A stretch of DNA of 57,952 nt from Vibrio genomosp. F10 str. ZF-129 (GCF_000287055.2 NZ_AJYQ02000078.1:1-57952), one strand, 5' to 3'; counted from the stretch's first letter, positions 17,914-25,944 are shown. Translations and numbers: made by a program. The notes: a model not told the origin generated them from the sequence alone.

Positions 17914-19572
17914 ATGCTACAAGCTAATGATTATCTAGATATCTTCATGCTGCCTATGGGGTTCTTTATTCACAATAGACTGTTTGAAATATTGGAAATG
18001 ACAGGCCTAATTTGGTTACCATTTTTAGTGATTGCAGTAAAATCTATTGTAGATGCTCGTCTAGCGGGTCTTTCGGGTGAAGAAGCCATGGCTTCGATTC
18101 TAGCTGTGATTGAAACAAGGTATGTGATGATGGCATTAGTTGTCATGGTTGCGGTTTCCCCTGTTGAATCTGTTGGTGTTGCAACACCAACTAGCGTGAA
18201 ATATGAAGTAACAAGTTGCAATGACAAATATAGGCGTGTTTTAGTAGGTGAAAGTGTTCAAGGTGTTCGAGAAGGCTTTGAATTCACGCATGACATCGAG
18301 AGCTACACAACACTCGCATATGGCCTTACAAATATGCTGTCTACCGCGACAGTAAACAGTGTTATTGCTACTTTGCCTTGTACAATTGGTTATCGTGATT
18401 ACCAACATATCTTCGATAATACTAACTTAAAGAATGAAAAGACGAAAAGACTTGTTGATGCATTTTCAACACAGTGTTACATACCGGCACTAAGCAAAAT
18501 TCTCCGGAATCATTCAATTGAGTATGATTTTCAAGAAGATGCGTATTTTAAAGTGTTTGGTGTAATGGCTCCTGACATCGTTGATCAGTATGGTTCTAAG
18601 GACCCTCAATTGATAATGACTACCAAGATTTCTGATTGGGATATCCCCCCTGCAGACAATATGCTAGCTTCTGATTCAATCAGTCAAACTTGTTTGACAA
18701 GTTTCAATAAAATAAAAGAACTCATACTTAATGACCCTTATATTCAAAGACAAGTCACACTAGCAATTGAATTAGGTGAAGAAGGTACAAATTCATATAT
18801 GCAGACTTTAACCAATGTCGGTTCACCAGACCTGAAGTACGTTGGTGAGGATTTAGATAATTTAAAAACCTATCAAATACAAAAGCTATTTAGGTCAGCT
18901 GTTGGCCAAGGACTGATGGAACGATCGCCTTCACGGTTAAAATTGCCTGAAGTAACGGGTGGCATATTTGAGTTTACTGAATCTACAGTATCATGGTTAG
19001 TGTCAGCAATTGGTTCAATAATCGCTTGGGGTATTGCAATTGGTACGGCGGGTGTGGCAGTAGACTTGATACCATGGATGATTTCAATATTCCAAGGGGT
19101 AGTAGCATCCTTTTTTATAATCATTCTGTTTTTTAATGCTTATTCAGGTAGGTCACTTATGATTGTGATCGGAACTGTTGTGGCACTAGAGTTTGGCATG
19201 CTTGCACTGGAACTCGCAATTTGGATAGACAATATAGTGTTTACTATTTTGAAATCTAAGTTAACGTCTTTCTCAACAATGGATCCAATGAGACCTCAAG
19301 GCATATTCTTAGCTGGTATGGCAGCGGCTACGATCTATATTGGTATACCGACATTCACTTACAAGTGGTTAAGTCAAAACATTGGTGCAGGGATGGGACA
19401 TGCAGATATAACCGGAAATGCAGCTCAAGTAGGTCAAGCTGGTGCAGTTGGTTTACTTAAATTACTGAGTAAAGGTGGAAAAATGGGAATGGGGGCAGCT
19501 AAAGCAGGAAAGGATAAGTTAGCTAGTGCTGCAAAAGCTGGAGAAAATATCAATAACTCCCTAAACGGATAG
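17914..19572 (+). CDS. traG: TraG N-terminal-domain mating-pair stabilisation protein
   Basis: 552 aa from ATG 17914 (GGTGAG upstream). Transmembrane helices near 35-55, 75-95, 360-390, 395-415 and 425-450, and a large periplasmic part between the first and second groups, as in TraG N-terminal domain proteins of MPF-G and F systems. The C-terminus is Gly/Ala/Lys-rich and has no long exclusion domain, unlike F TraG. Such proteins stabilise mating pairs. It ends the transfer block; a perfect hairpin follows. Confidence 0.83.
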   Translation: MLQANDYLDIFMLPMGFFIHNRLFEILEMTGLIWLPFLVIAVKSIVDARLAGLSGEEAMASILAVIETRYVMMALVVMVAVSPVESVGVATPTSVKYEVTSCNDKYRRVLVGESVQGVREGFEFTHDIESYTTLAYGLTNMLSTATVNSVIATLPCTIGYRDYQHIFDNTNLKNEKTKRLVDAFSTQCYIPALSKILRNHSIEYDFQEDAYFKVFGVMAPDIVDQYGSKDPQLIMTTKISDWDIPPADNMLASDSISQTCLTSFNKIKELILNDPYIQRQVTLAIELGEEGTNSYMQTLTNVGSPDLKYVGEDLDNLKTYQIQKLFRSAVGQGLMERSPSRLKLPEVTGGIFEFTESTVSWLVSAIGSIIAWGIAIGTAGVAVDLIPWMISIFQGVVASFFIIILFFNAYSGRSLMIVIGTVVALEFGMLALELAIWIDNIVFTILKSKLTSFSTMDPMRPQGIFLAGMAAATIYIGIPTFTYKWLSQNIGAGMGHADITGNAAQVGQAGAVGLLKLLSKGGKMGMGAAKAGKDKLASAAKAGENINNSLNG

Positions 19573-19579
19573 GCATTTG

Positions 19580-19609
19580 AAAGGTACGAGTCAATAGACT
19601 CGTACCTTT
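19580..19609. terminator. Perfect 13-bp hairpin between convergent genes
   Basis: AAAGGTACGAGTC and GACTCGTACCTTT around loop AATA, placed between traG (+) and the small membrane gene (-). The T-tract is poor on both sides, so it may act as a weak bidirectional terminator or as an mRNA 3' stem. Confidence 0.65.
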
Positions 19610-19616
19610 CGTGTTC

Positions 19617-19769
19617 TTAAGCAAAGAAGAGCATAAGGACTACCCCTGCAAAAAGGGATACTAAAATGTGGTAACCACCATAAATTTCTAATGGAATAAA
19701 CCCTACCCAAAAGAAAAAACGAGGACCAGTAAATAAACAAGTTAGAATATTGAAAACTATAGTACTCAT
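19617..19769 (-). CDS. 50-aa membrane protein, last gene of the Cas4-like operon
   Basis: The complement reads MSTIVFNILTCLFTGPRFFF and on to ...VVLMLFFA, two hydrophobic helices separated by a short loop. The ATG overlaps the stop of the upstream nuclease gene (ATGA), and AAGGATTCACT provides a ribosome site, so translation is very likely despite the small size. No known family. Being co-translated with two membrane-anchored halves of a Cas4-like nuclease, it is probably a third membrane subunit. Confidence 0.6.
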   Translation of the reverse strand: MSTIVFNILTCLFTGPRFFFWVGFIPLEIYGGYHILVSLFAGVVLMLFFA

Positions 19770-20314
19770 AGTGAATCCTTAATATAGGGTTTACATTCAT
19801 CGAAATAGCGGCAATTTTGACATTTTTTCTTATCTGGGTTTCTTTCTTTTACGAACTTACCGTTCAAAATCCTTTTTGCAAGACTTATAGATTTTCTGTA
19901 TTTTCTAGCAGTTTTTTTAGGCGACAATGCATTCAGTGTTTTTTGTTCTGTTTTGTTTGAAATAACGATGTATTTAATAGGTGGGATATTTGGATCAGAT
20001 GCCATAGCTAGTACAGCTATTTCTGCCTGTGCGATATCACTATCATAAATACCTTTATATCGAGCTTTAATTTCAACAACGGTACCTTCTCTAAATCCGG
20101 TTTCATAAACTGCATCAGGAGTCGCGCCTATGTCATATTTCTTATCGATAAATGCAAACCCTCTTTTTGATTTTGAATCATCAAGGAAGAGCTTTTTCCC
20201 CCTAAATCCAAACGGAGTATCTGAATATCGTAGAGCCGCAATAAAATCTAAGAATTTCGTAAATAGAACAATTGCTATTGCCAACAAAATTAAAATCAAA
20301 ATAAACTGATACAT
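19766..20314 (-). CDS. Membrane-anchored Cas4-like PD-(D/E)XK nuclease, C-terminal half
   Basis: 182 aa. N-terminal transmembrane helix (about 2-28), then a nuclease core: ATPDAVY with Asp67, VVEIKARYKG with Glu81 and Lys83, and Gln96. This is the D...ExK...Q pattern of Cas4/RecB-type nucleases. It ends with C165-x2-C168-x5-C174, the three C-terminal iron-sulfur cysteines of Cas4. The fourth, N-terminal cysteine of Cas4 is absent here but present in the upstream gene, which overlaps by 19 bp. In Cas4/AddB-like proteins these cysteines hold a 4Fe-4S cluster. No cas1, cas2 or CRISPR array is nearby, so a role in adaptation is unlikely. Confidence 0.68.
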   Translation of the reverse strand: MYQFILILILLAIAIVLFTKFLDFIAALRYSDTPFGFRGKKLFLDDSKSKRGFAFIDKKYDIGATPDAVYETGFREGTVVEIKARYKGIYDSDIAQAEIAVLAMASDPNIPPIKYIVISNKTEQKTLNALSPKKTARKYRKSISLAKRILNGKFVKERNPDKKKCQNCRYFDECKPYIKDSL

Positions 20315-20535
20315 ACAATCACCACAATAACAACTAGGATAATCACGAATATTCGAGAACTGTTTTTTTCAGCTGAAACACATGCCTCATTGACGGAGTT
20401 ATGGTACTGGTCGCCTTTTTCTCTCAATATCTTATCTTTTTCAGATATGACAGCACCTTGACGGTCACGACTTGCAGCGTACGGACATCTAACCACTTGC
20501 CCTAAAAGACTCGCTGGGACCAATTTTTTTTTCAT
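20296..20535 (-). CDS. Cas4-like N-terminal half with C-terminal membrane anchor
   Basis: 79 aa from ATG 20535, chosen over an upstream in-frame ATG (20559) because it has CACACAAGGAA 9 bp upstream. The N-terminus has VVRCPYA with Cys17, then KGDQYH with His45. This equals the first block of Cas4 (the 'C-P' cysteine and the G-x3-H motif). A transmembrane helix (about 61-79) ends the protein. The next gene begins with a transmembrane helix and carries the remaining Cas4 motifs, so the two together contain all expected residues. Inference: a split Cas4-like enzyme reconstituted at the membrane. Confidence 0.6.
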   Translation of the reverse strand: MKKKLVPASLLGQVVRCPYAASRDRQGAVISEKDKILREKGDQYHNSVNEACVSAEKNSSRIFVIILVVIVVIVCISLF

Positions 20536-20568
20536 AAGTATAATTCCTTGTGTGCACACATGGTGTGT
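20536..20568 (-). promoter_or_regulatory. Structured leader copy (minus strand) of the Cas4-like operon
   Basis: On the minus strand: hairpin ACACA-CCA-TGTGT, directly followed by GCACACAAGGAA and, 9 bp later, the ATG. Same arrangement as the plus-strand leaders of the accessory region. Confidence 0.6.
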
Positions 20569-20621
20569 ATTTGTTCATAAGGTTAGTATGAATCCGATTT
20601 GAATAAATAGCAATCACTAAT

Positions 20622-20650
20622 TTGACAACATTTAGTAGAACTGCGATTAT
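20622..20650 (+). promoter_or_regulatory. Promoter of the 132-aa gene
   Basis: TTGACA (20622-20627), 17-bp spacer, GATTAT (20645-20650). It predicts a 5' untranslated leader of about 130 nt before the ATG at 20788, holding both leader hairpins. Confidence 0.6.
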
Positions 20651-20722
20651 ATAAAGGCAAATTGATTATCCCGACACATTCTGATAATCACTAACTTTGT
20701 TAGCGTGTCATTGAACTACCTC

Positions 20723-20782
20723 AGTCCATTGGACTTTTTTTGCTACACCATTTGGGTCGTATGCGAACAACACACAAGGAAA
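20723..20782 (+). promoter_or_regulatory. Structured leader with ACACACAAGGAAA
   Basis: Hairpin 1: AGTCC-ATT-GGACT (20723-20735) followed by seven T, so it could also act as an attenuator. Hairpin 2: TTG..TCG-TATG-CGA.CAA (20752-20770, with bulges). Then CACACAAGGAAA (20771-20782) 5 bp before the ATG. Confidence 0.6.
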
Positions 20783-20787
20783 CGAAA

Positions 20788-21186
20788 ATGTTTATTCTAT
20801 CAATGCAAGTAGAACACCTAGCACTTCTAATTATCGTCACTATAGTAACTTATTTTTTTATGAAGGCCAAAATACGGTCTTTATTCAAGTTATTGAATAA
20901 TATCGCAATTTATGCCTTCTTTAGAGCTGGTGACAACTGTGATAAAAACGGCAACTTAAAGGGTCAGGCTCACATCGAAAATCAAGCACGTCGTGCTCGA
21001 GAAAAGATGGTGTCCACTAGTCCAAAACCCAAAAATACAAGGGTTAAAGTGGAGAAACAATCAGACTTTGCTTCTGAGAGTTTTCACTTCACTGCAACTG
21101 AAGAAGTTGACCTTTCTGAGCCAACCTTTAAAAGGAATGGCTTCAAAGTAACTGATACCGATGGATTACTAACTGTCGGTAAGTAA
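20788..21186 (+). CDS. Membrane-anchored protein of unknown function
   Basis: 132 aa from ATG 20788. One transmembrane helix near the N-terminus (about 9-25), a second weaker hydrophobic stretch (about 32-48), then a charged, low-complexity cytoplasmic tail with KPKNTRVKVEK. No recognised domain. It has its own promoter, structured leader and terminator, so it is a single-gene unit. It is divergent from the Cas4-like operon with a shared 250-bp control region. Confidence 0.6.
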   Translation: MFILSMQVEHLALLIIVTIVTYFFMKAKIRSLFKLLNNIAIYAFFRAGDNCDKNGNLKGQAHIENQARRAREKMVSTSPKPKNTRVKVEKQSDFASESFHFTATEEVDLSEPTFKRNGFKVTDTDGLLTVGK

Positions 21187-21213
21187 CTAACATTCTATTT
21201 TAACCATTAAATA

Positions 21214-21240
21214 CCTCCGCTCTAGCGGAGGTTTTTTTTT
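21214..21240 (+). terminator. Terminator
   Basis: CCTCCGCT / AGCGGAGG stem (loop CT within CTCTAG) followed by nine T. Confidence 0.9.
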
Positions 21241-21253
21241 AAGGGTCCGAAAA

Positions 21254-21844
21254 ATGTTAAACAAAAAACTGTTCAAGAATAGCTTTGAACTTTGCGGAAT
21301 TGTTTCTGAAGAGTCAGATGCTTTAATCAAATTGTCCAATAATGGAATGCTCATCAACATCGAGCATAACTTCACTGATACGCCTTTTATGGTGGGTTCT
21401 AACATCCAAGTATTTGGTACCTATTCTTATGAGGACAGACTCCCAATATTCAGAGCTTCGTCTATTGATTTTATTGACTCCCCAGAATCACTGAATGGAC
21501 AAATTGAGGGGGTTGTTAAGAAACTAACCCGTATGGGAACAAAAGATAAACCATGGGCGAAAGTATTGCTTGATGTAAAGCATCATCATGCTTTTCGAGA
21601 TCCGAAAGAGGTTACATCTTCAATCTGCCTCGTCAATTTAAGTCAATCATCACTGGAAAGTATTGGATACGATCTCTATGAAGGTGATGTTCTTGGCTGT
21701 AATGTCCATTCGGCTTCAAATGATGTTGAATTGACATTGAAGGTGTCAAAAATCTTCCTTCATTACCCCAAACACGTCCTTGATTACTTTCATTCTTCTC
21801 GATACACGAATGCAAGGCTAAAGGAGGCCTCGAATGGTAATTAA
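21254..21844 (+). CDS. Unknown protein, OB-fold-like beta pattern
   Basis: 196 aa; AAGGG 9 bp upstream of the ATG. The alternation of short hydrophobic strands and glycines (ELCGIVSEESDALIKL, VGSNIQVFGTYS, then a second round LNGQIEGVVKKL, GDVLGCNVHS) resembles two tandem OB-like barrels, which would suit nucleic-acid binding. This is inference from pattern only. It starts a four-gene operon with overlapping starts that also includes a TusA-like protein. Confidence 0.55.
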   Translation: MLNKKLFKNSFELCGIVSEESDALIKLSNNGMLINIEHNFTDTPFMVGSNIQVFGTYSYEDRLPIFRASSIDFIDSPESLNGQIEGVVKKLTRMGTKDKPWAKVLLDVKHHHAFRDPKEVTSSICLVNLSQSSLESIGYDLYEGDVLGCNVHSASNDVELTLKVSKIFLHYPKHVLDYFHSSRYTNARLKEASNGN

Positions 21845-22523
21845 CTACCTGGGCATGGGGTATTACAGAATGGGAGAGTTTATTGGAGTTGCTAAGAAGT
21901 TTGAATCAAAGACAAACCGAGTTCAGTTAGATACAGGGTTGTGGATTCAATTAGATATTTCATTAACCAATCAGAATTGTTGGTTAGGCAGTATCGCTGG
22001 ATTGTCGGCATATTTCACCAACGGCATTAATAACAGATCTTCCTCGAAAGTGAATTATTCTGGCCAATATGAGTACACGATTAAGTACATAGAAGATACA
22101 GTCGTGCACATTTATGGTGGTGGCCAATCTGTTTGTATTCAACTAAATGAACCATGGTGGTTTTTTAGCTGTGCAGAACTGATCGGTCTAGCAATAAATG
22201 ACTTTGAATCTGTACACCCTCACACAAGGAAAATCAATTTTAATAAAATTACTTCTATATCCGAAGACTCAAGTTTCTTAGATCTGGCGCAAGCCGTTGA
22301 AGTTATGAAATCTTATCAAGATTTTTTTGGCAACTTTTACTTCGAAAGTCAGAAGGAAATCGATGTTCTAAACGCCAATATTGGTTGTGATGTTAGATTG
22401 CAAGAGGCCGAAAGAGCACTTCGTAAATTCATTCATAACTCACAACTACGTTGTGAATACTTTAACAAAACCAACTCACGAAAATTGCGAGTTATTGAAT
22501 TACAGGAAATAGACTATGACTGA
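21834..22523 (+). CDS. Unknown protein, second gene of the TusA-like operon
   Basis: 229 aa; excellent ribosome site AAGGAGG 6 bp upstream, inside the end of the previous gene (11-bp overlap). Beta-rich N-terminal half (GEFIGVAKKF..NRVQLDTGLWIQLD, similar in pattern to the preceding protein) and a helical C-terminal third. No family recognised. It overlaps the TusA-like gene by 8 bp, so stoichiometric co-expression is likely. Confidence 0.55.
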   Translation: MVINYLGMGYYRMGEFIGVAKKFESKTNRVQLDTGLWIQLDISLTNQNCWLGSIAGLSAYFTNGINNRSSSKVNYSGQYEYTIKYIEDTVVHIYGGGQSVCIQLNEPWWFFSCAELIGLAINDFESVHPHTRKINFNKITSISEDSSFLDLAQAVEVMKSYQDFFGNFYFESQKEIDVLNANIGCDVRLQEAERALRKFIHNSQLRCEYFNKTNSRKLRVIELQEIDYD

Positions 22524-22755
22524 ACATGAACTAGATATATCTGATCTTATCTGCCCTGAATCATTGTTGCTGATAAAAAAAGCGGTGAAAAAGGCACGTC
22601 CCAATGACAAGATCAAAGTCATCAATAACCAAGATGATGTTATTGAGCGTCGAATTAACGAGTATGGTCATCTACTTGGTTACATTAAAGAACAATCGGA
22701 AATGAAGTATTTCAATAAGATTGGAGAGCACACATATCTACTGGAGGTTGCATGA
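22516..22755 (+). CDS. TusA/SirA-family sulfur-carrier-like protein
   Basis: 79 aa. LDISDLICPESLLLIKKAVKKARPNDKIKVI is the TusA/SirA signature: the N-terminal CP motif with reactive Cys13 followed by a helix and the P-x-D/E-x-I/L strand. The second proline of the usual CPxP is Ser here. TusA proteins pass persulfide sulfur to thiolation enzymes. The window encodes two DndC-like PP-loop enzymes that would need activated sulfur, so a link is possible but unproven; the genes are not in one operon. Confidence 0.72.
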   Translation: MTEHELDISDLICPESLLLIKKAVKKARPNDKIKVINNQDDVIERRINEYGHLLGYIKEQSEMKYFNKIGEHTYLLEVA

Positions 22756-23003
22756 AATTAAATTTGGTAGAATATGGGTTTGGCTTGATAAGAGCTGATC
22801 TAGCGGATGGTCTAAAGACAATAATGTTTTCAACTCCGTATGTTGAGCAGCAGATTAAAGCAAACATTGCAAACGCTATTAAAAATTGTACTAAAAAATC
22901 TAGTTTTTCTATTAAAGTATCTAATGGGAAATCCAATATCGAAATGAACTTAAATGCTGAAATTGATTCACACTTATCTTTAGTGAAAGTATGTGAGTTA
23001 TAG
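22752..23003 (+). CDS. Small unknown protein, last gene of the TusA-like operon
   Basis: 83 aa; ATGA overlap with the TusA-like stop, GGAGG 8 bp upstream. No recognised family. Short mixed alpha/beta protein (SIKVSNGKSNIEMNLNAEI pattern at the end). A terminator follows 13 bp after the stop. Confidence 0.55.
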   Translation: MKLNLVEYGFGLIRADLADGLKTIMFSTPYVEQQIKANIANAIKNCTKKSSFSIKVSNGKSNIEMNLNAEIDSHLSLVKVCEL

Positions 23004-23015
23004 CATAAAACCAAT

Positions 23016-23046
23016 AAAGCCTACTCTTTTGAGTGGGCTTTTTTTT
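23016..23046 (+). terminator. Terminator
   Basis: AAAGCCTACTC / GAGTGGGCTTT (one T-G wobble), loop TTTT, followed by a T-run. Confidence 0.9.
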
Positions 23047-23153
23047 ATGTCTGGGTATGACATAGAAGTTCATACCAATTATAATGAAGTGATGTATACA
23101 ACTAATATGGAAGTGGCCTTGAATTATTAGTGGGTCAAATATGGAGATTTTGA

Positions 23154-23933
23154 ATGAGTGTTACGAAGTATATTGGATTAATGAGTGCCTCAATAATGTT
23201 AGTGACATCCTTTTCAGTAGCAGCCAACCCTTTAGATGAGGCATTGAAGGTTGTGAACCTTGATAATGTTTCTTACGTCAAGATGGATTTTGAGGATTAC
23301 TACTATGTACAGGGTATCAATAAAGAAAATAATCAACCGGCATCTATTCAACTAACAGAAAAGGCGGATACATTCATTAGTGGTGATATCTTAACAAGAA
23401 ATGACAAGAATCAGCTAACAAATCAATCAGTTAGGGCGAAGCTTGCCCTTCTGAATCAATTCAAGCCAATTACATTTCCATCAAAGATAAATGAAATAGC
23501 ACACATCAATGTCTTTACCGATACGACATGCGGATATTGTATTAAATTTCACAATACCTTAGTGCCGCTATTAAACGAGCAAGGGATTTCAGTTAACTAT
23601 TACGCTTGGCCTGGCTCTGGGGTAGGACTGTTTAGTAATGATGATATGGCCAAAATCTGGTGCTCGGTTGACCCCAAACAGGCTTTGCATGATGCAAAGA
23701 ATGGGAAACCTGTTACCGAAGATAAACCGTCTCTGATGACATGTCAGGACGATATAGTTGAACAATACGTTTTGGGTACAAATTTCGGTATGCGTGGCAC
23801 CCCCGCCATTGTATTGCCAAATGGTAGAATGCTTGAAGGATACCCTGTGATAGGTCCAAACAAGTTGGTTGAGAATTCAGAGCAATTAGCCATTTGGTTA
23901 AATGATACAGCTCTGATGACTAAAGGAGAGTAA
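23154..23933 (+). CDS. DsbC-family periplasmic disulfide isomerase
   Basis: 259 aa. Signal peptide to about AANP (residue 25), an N-terminal dimerisation-like domain, then a thioredoxin domain with the active site C126-G-Y-C129 and cis-Pro loop RGTPAIVLPNG (about 216). This is the DsbC/DsbG layout. Several conjugative elements carry dsbC next to their transfer genes; it would shuffle disulfides in cysteine-rich TraU and other envelope proteins. RBS GGAG. The following gene starts 1 bp after the stop. Confidence 0.9.
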   Translation: MSVTKYIGLMSASIMLVTSFSVAANPLDEALKVVNLDNVSYVKMDFEDYYYVQGINKENNQPASIQLTEKADTFISGDILTRNDKNQLTNQSVRAKLALLNQFKPITFPSKINEIAHINVFTDTTCGYCIKFHNTLVPLLNEQGISVNYYAWPGSGVGLFSNDDMAKIWCSVDPKQALHDAKNGKPVTEDKPSLMTCQDDIVEQYVLGTNFGMRGTPAIVLPNGRMLEGYPVIGPNKLVENSEQLAIWLNDTALMTKGE

Positions 23934-23934
23934 T

Positions 23935-24576
23935 ATGATTGCAAACAAGTTTTTGGATGAAACAAGAAGGTTGCTTGTTTTTCAAATAACACAACTTTCC
24001 CAGTCTAGAGAGGAGATACTAGACTTTCTAGATAAACATGAGTTAACAACAGAAGTGTCATATATTGACATTCAAGAAATCGACACATTGATCCAGCGAC
24101 ATAGCGCAGTCATTAGTGGTATCAATAAGCATGCGCTGAGTAAATTCGATGAGACACATGATGCCAAAATGAGTCAGTATCATAATGATATTGTACTAGA
24201 CTTAACAAGATGTAAGCCATGCGATGTGAAGTATCGAGCAGTAGAAACCTTACTAGCAGAGATTTGTTTGATTGATGATTTTTTTGCTCTAGTAGATAGT
24301 TTTAAATTTGTAAATAAAAAATGTCAGGACGATGTTATTACTCTTCATTGCTCTCCTGCTAACTCTACACTTAGTGCCAAAACACAAAGTAGACTGGATA
24401 ATCGGCTTTCATATTTGAAGCGAACTCTATCTCGCTTAGAAGGAATGGATAAAGGAATCTCGAATAGCATTGCAGTTGAGGTGAAGGACGGTGGCTTATT
24501 TAACAACACTTGTTTAGGTATTTGCAATGGTACCCAAGCTAAACATCAATACCTAATTTTAAGAACGGCATCATAA
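23935..24576 (+). CDS. Unknown protein co-transcribed with dsbC
   Basis: 213 aa; GGAGAG upstream. Mostly helical, with likely coiled coil in the first 100 residues and cysteines in RCKPCD and CLGICNG. No recognised family. No signal peptide, so probably cytoplasmic although it is coupled to a periplasmic isomerase. Confidence 0.55.
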   Translation: MIANKFLDETRRLLVFQITQLSQSREEILDFLDKHELTTEVSYIDIQEIDTLIQRHSAVISGINKHALSKFDETHDAKMSQYHNDIVLDLTRCKPCDVKYRAVETLLAEICLIDDFFALVDSFKFVNKKCQDDVITLHCSPANSTLSAKTQSRLDNRLSYLKRTLSRLEGMDKGISNSIAVEVKDGGLFNNTCLGICNGTQAKHQYLILRTAS

Positions 24577-24633
24577 GTTTCACTGTAGTTGTTTACATGT
24601 TCTGCTCTAAGTGAGAATATTTAAATTCAAGTA

Positions 24634-24721
24634 GATAGCATTGGCGCAGAAGGCTATCACGCAATTAAGCGGTGCCCCTCTTAACACTTCACCCGATTAG
24701 GGTAATTTTAACACAAGGAAA
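24634..24721 (+). promoter_or_regulatory. Structured leader with ACACAAGGAAA
   Basis: Hairpin 1 GATAGC (24634) / GCTATC (24653); hairpin 2 ACCC-GATTA-GGGT (24691-24703); motif ACACAAGGAAA (24711-24721), then ATG at 24727. A weak promoter TTTACA (24592) - 17 bp - GAATAT (24615) precedes it. Confidence 0.55.
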
Positions 24722-24726
24722 TCTCT

Positions 24727-24967
24727 ATGAAACTTGTACGAAAAGCTGTCCAAGAACCTATTGAGCACATTCACTCTGAATTACAAAGCCAACAAGACGT
24801 TACTTTCGGATTGGTTAAAACCACACTACAGCATCATTTCGAACCAGCTATCACGTTTGAATACGCGGCTTAACCAACTGGCCATCCACGAATTGCTTGA
24901 ATCGCTAATTAACAAAGCGAACTCCTTTTATCAGCAATTGCGCCACCGTGTCACATTGGCAGCTTAG
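24727..24967 (+). pseudogene. Small gene with apparent +1 frameshift after its start codon
   Basis: The leader points to ATG 24727, but that frame closes after 48 codons. A longer and more protein-like frame (LYEKLSKNLLSTFTLNYKAN and on to RHRVTLAA, 78 codons from TTG 24734) overlaps it and reaches almost to the next gene. Dropping one base after ATGAAA would join the leader's ATG to this frame (MKLYEKLSKN...). Either a recent single-base insertion disabled the gene, or TTG 24734 is used, or ribosomes shift here. Function unknown; helical and basic. Confidence 0.45.
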
Positions 24968-24993
24968 TGCTGCATTATGTAAAGGAAGAAAAC

Positions 24994-25482
24994 ATGATGA
25001 ACAATTTTTTTGAAGTTACCCCAGAAGATATTCGAGTCGCTCTAAATGTTACTCAAGAACAAGCGGATAAAATCTTTGATACCATTGATCTCGATGTAGT
25101 CTGTTCAGCAGCTTATTACGAGCAGACACTAGAAGAGCAAACCGTTGCAGTACATAAGGCGATTCGTCAGGAAGTGGAGCATTGGCATGTTCGTCGAGTT
25201 GATGCATCAGAGACTCATTACGCTGATTGGTATCAATACACTCAAGAAGCCATTGAAAAGGCCTTAGGAAACGAGGAAATAGGAAACCTAATCAGCGAAC
25301 TCGGCAACGGTAAAACCAGTACGTCGAATCATACCATTCAGACCCATCGCGGCTTAGATTATCATGCGATAATAACCCTCAATGCGAGTTACCCTGTTTG
25401 GAAAGCGGCAGGGAAACCGACATCAATGTTACAGTTTCACTTGGTGAAGTTTTGCAAAAAAACAGGTGAGGCAACACTATGA
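24994..25482 (+). CDS. Unknown protein
   Basis: 162 aa from ATG 24994 (AAGGAAG upstream); ATG 24997 is equally possible. Acidic, helical N-terminal part beginning FFEVTPEDIRVALNVTQEQADKIFDTID, and a beta-rich end with THRGLDYHAIITLN. No known domain identified. It follows the frameshifted small gene in what looks like one transcription unit. Confidence 0.55.
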   Translation: MMNNFFEVTPEDIRVALNVTQEQADKIFDTIDLDVVCSAAYYEQTLEEQTVAVHKAIRQEVEHWHVRRVDASETHYADWYQYTQEAIEKALGNEEIGNLISELGNGKTSTSNHTIQTHRGLDYHAIITLNASYPVWKAAGKPTSMLQFHLVKFCKKTGEATL

Positions 25483-25538
25483 ATAAATCAGATTACATTG
25501 ATGGTATTTCACTTCTGCAGTTTACTTTGCCGCAATAG
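25479..25538 (+). pseudogene. 19-codon stub overlapping the previous stop
   Basis: ATGA overlap with the previous gene gives MNKSDYIDGISLLQF..., ending at TAG 25536-25538. The coupled start suggests a real downstream gene that has been cut short, though a genuine micropeptide is possible. About 85 bp of non-coding sequence follow. Confidence 0.3.
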
Positions 25539-25623
25539 AAAAACCACTCACTACATTGCTTCCATTTGCTAGGCAGAATTCGGTCAAGTAATACACAACC
25601 TGAGAAACATGCAAGGAGGATAA

Positions 25624-25944
25624 TTGCTTAATGTGGCGAAAGAAATTGTACTTATTTTACTCATTGGTGGATTAACTGCATTTGGCCACCCATATTTAAG
25701 AAAAGTATTATACATCGGAATCGTCAGCTTATTACTGATTATTTATCTTGAGTCAAAACTTAGAGATAAGCCAATCTTCAGTGTTGCACGTAAGTTTCTT
25801 ATCCCAATTGGTTTAAATCTAGGCTACCACTCTTTCGTTTTGACCATTCATTTGCATGGCAAACCAATAGAAGTTGCCTTGTATTCAGTTGCAGGTGTAG
25901 TTTGCTTACTAATATATGTAATGACGATACCATTCACTAAATAG
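25624..25944 (+). CDS. Membrane protein with TTG start
   Basis: 106 aa. Strong ribosome site AAGGAGG lies 5 bp before TTG 25624; the nearest ATG is out of frame, so TTG is preferred (GTG 25633 is an alternative). Four hydrophobic segments (about 6-20, 26-42, 58-75, 84-102). No family recognised. Confidence 0.5.
   Translation: MLNVAKEIVLILLIGGLTAFGHPYLRKVLYIGIVSLLLIIYLESKLRDKPIFSVARKFLIPIGLNLGYHSFVLTIHLHGKPIEVALYSVAGVVCLLIYVMTIPFTK

Noticed and set aside
19766..20535. Cas4-like genes as part of a CRISPR-Cas locus
   Set aside because: No repeat-spacer array and no cas1/cas2 or effector gene is seen in the window.
20723..20741. AGTCC-ATT-GGACT plus T7 as a plain terminator
   Set aside because: It lies inside the predicted leader, downstream of the promoter and upstream of the gene, so it is better read as leader hairpin 1 or an attenuator.
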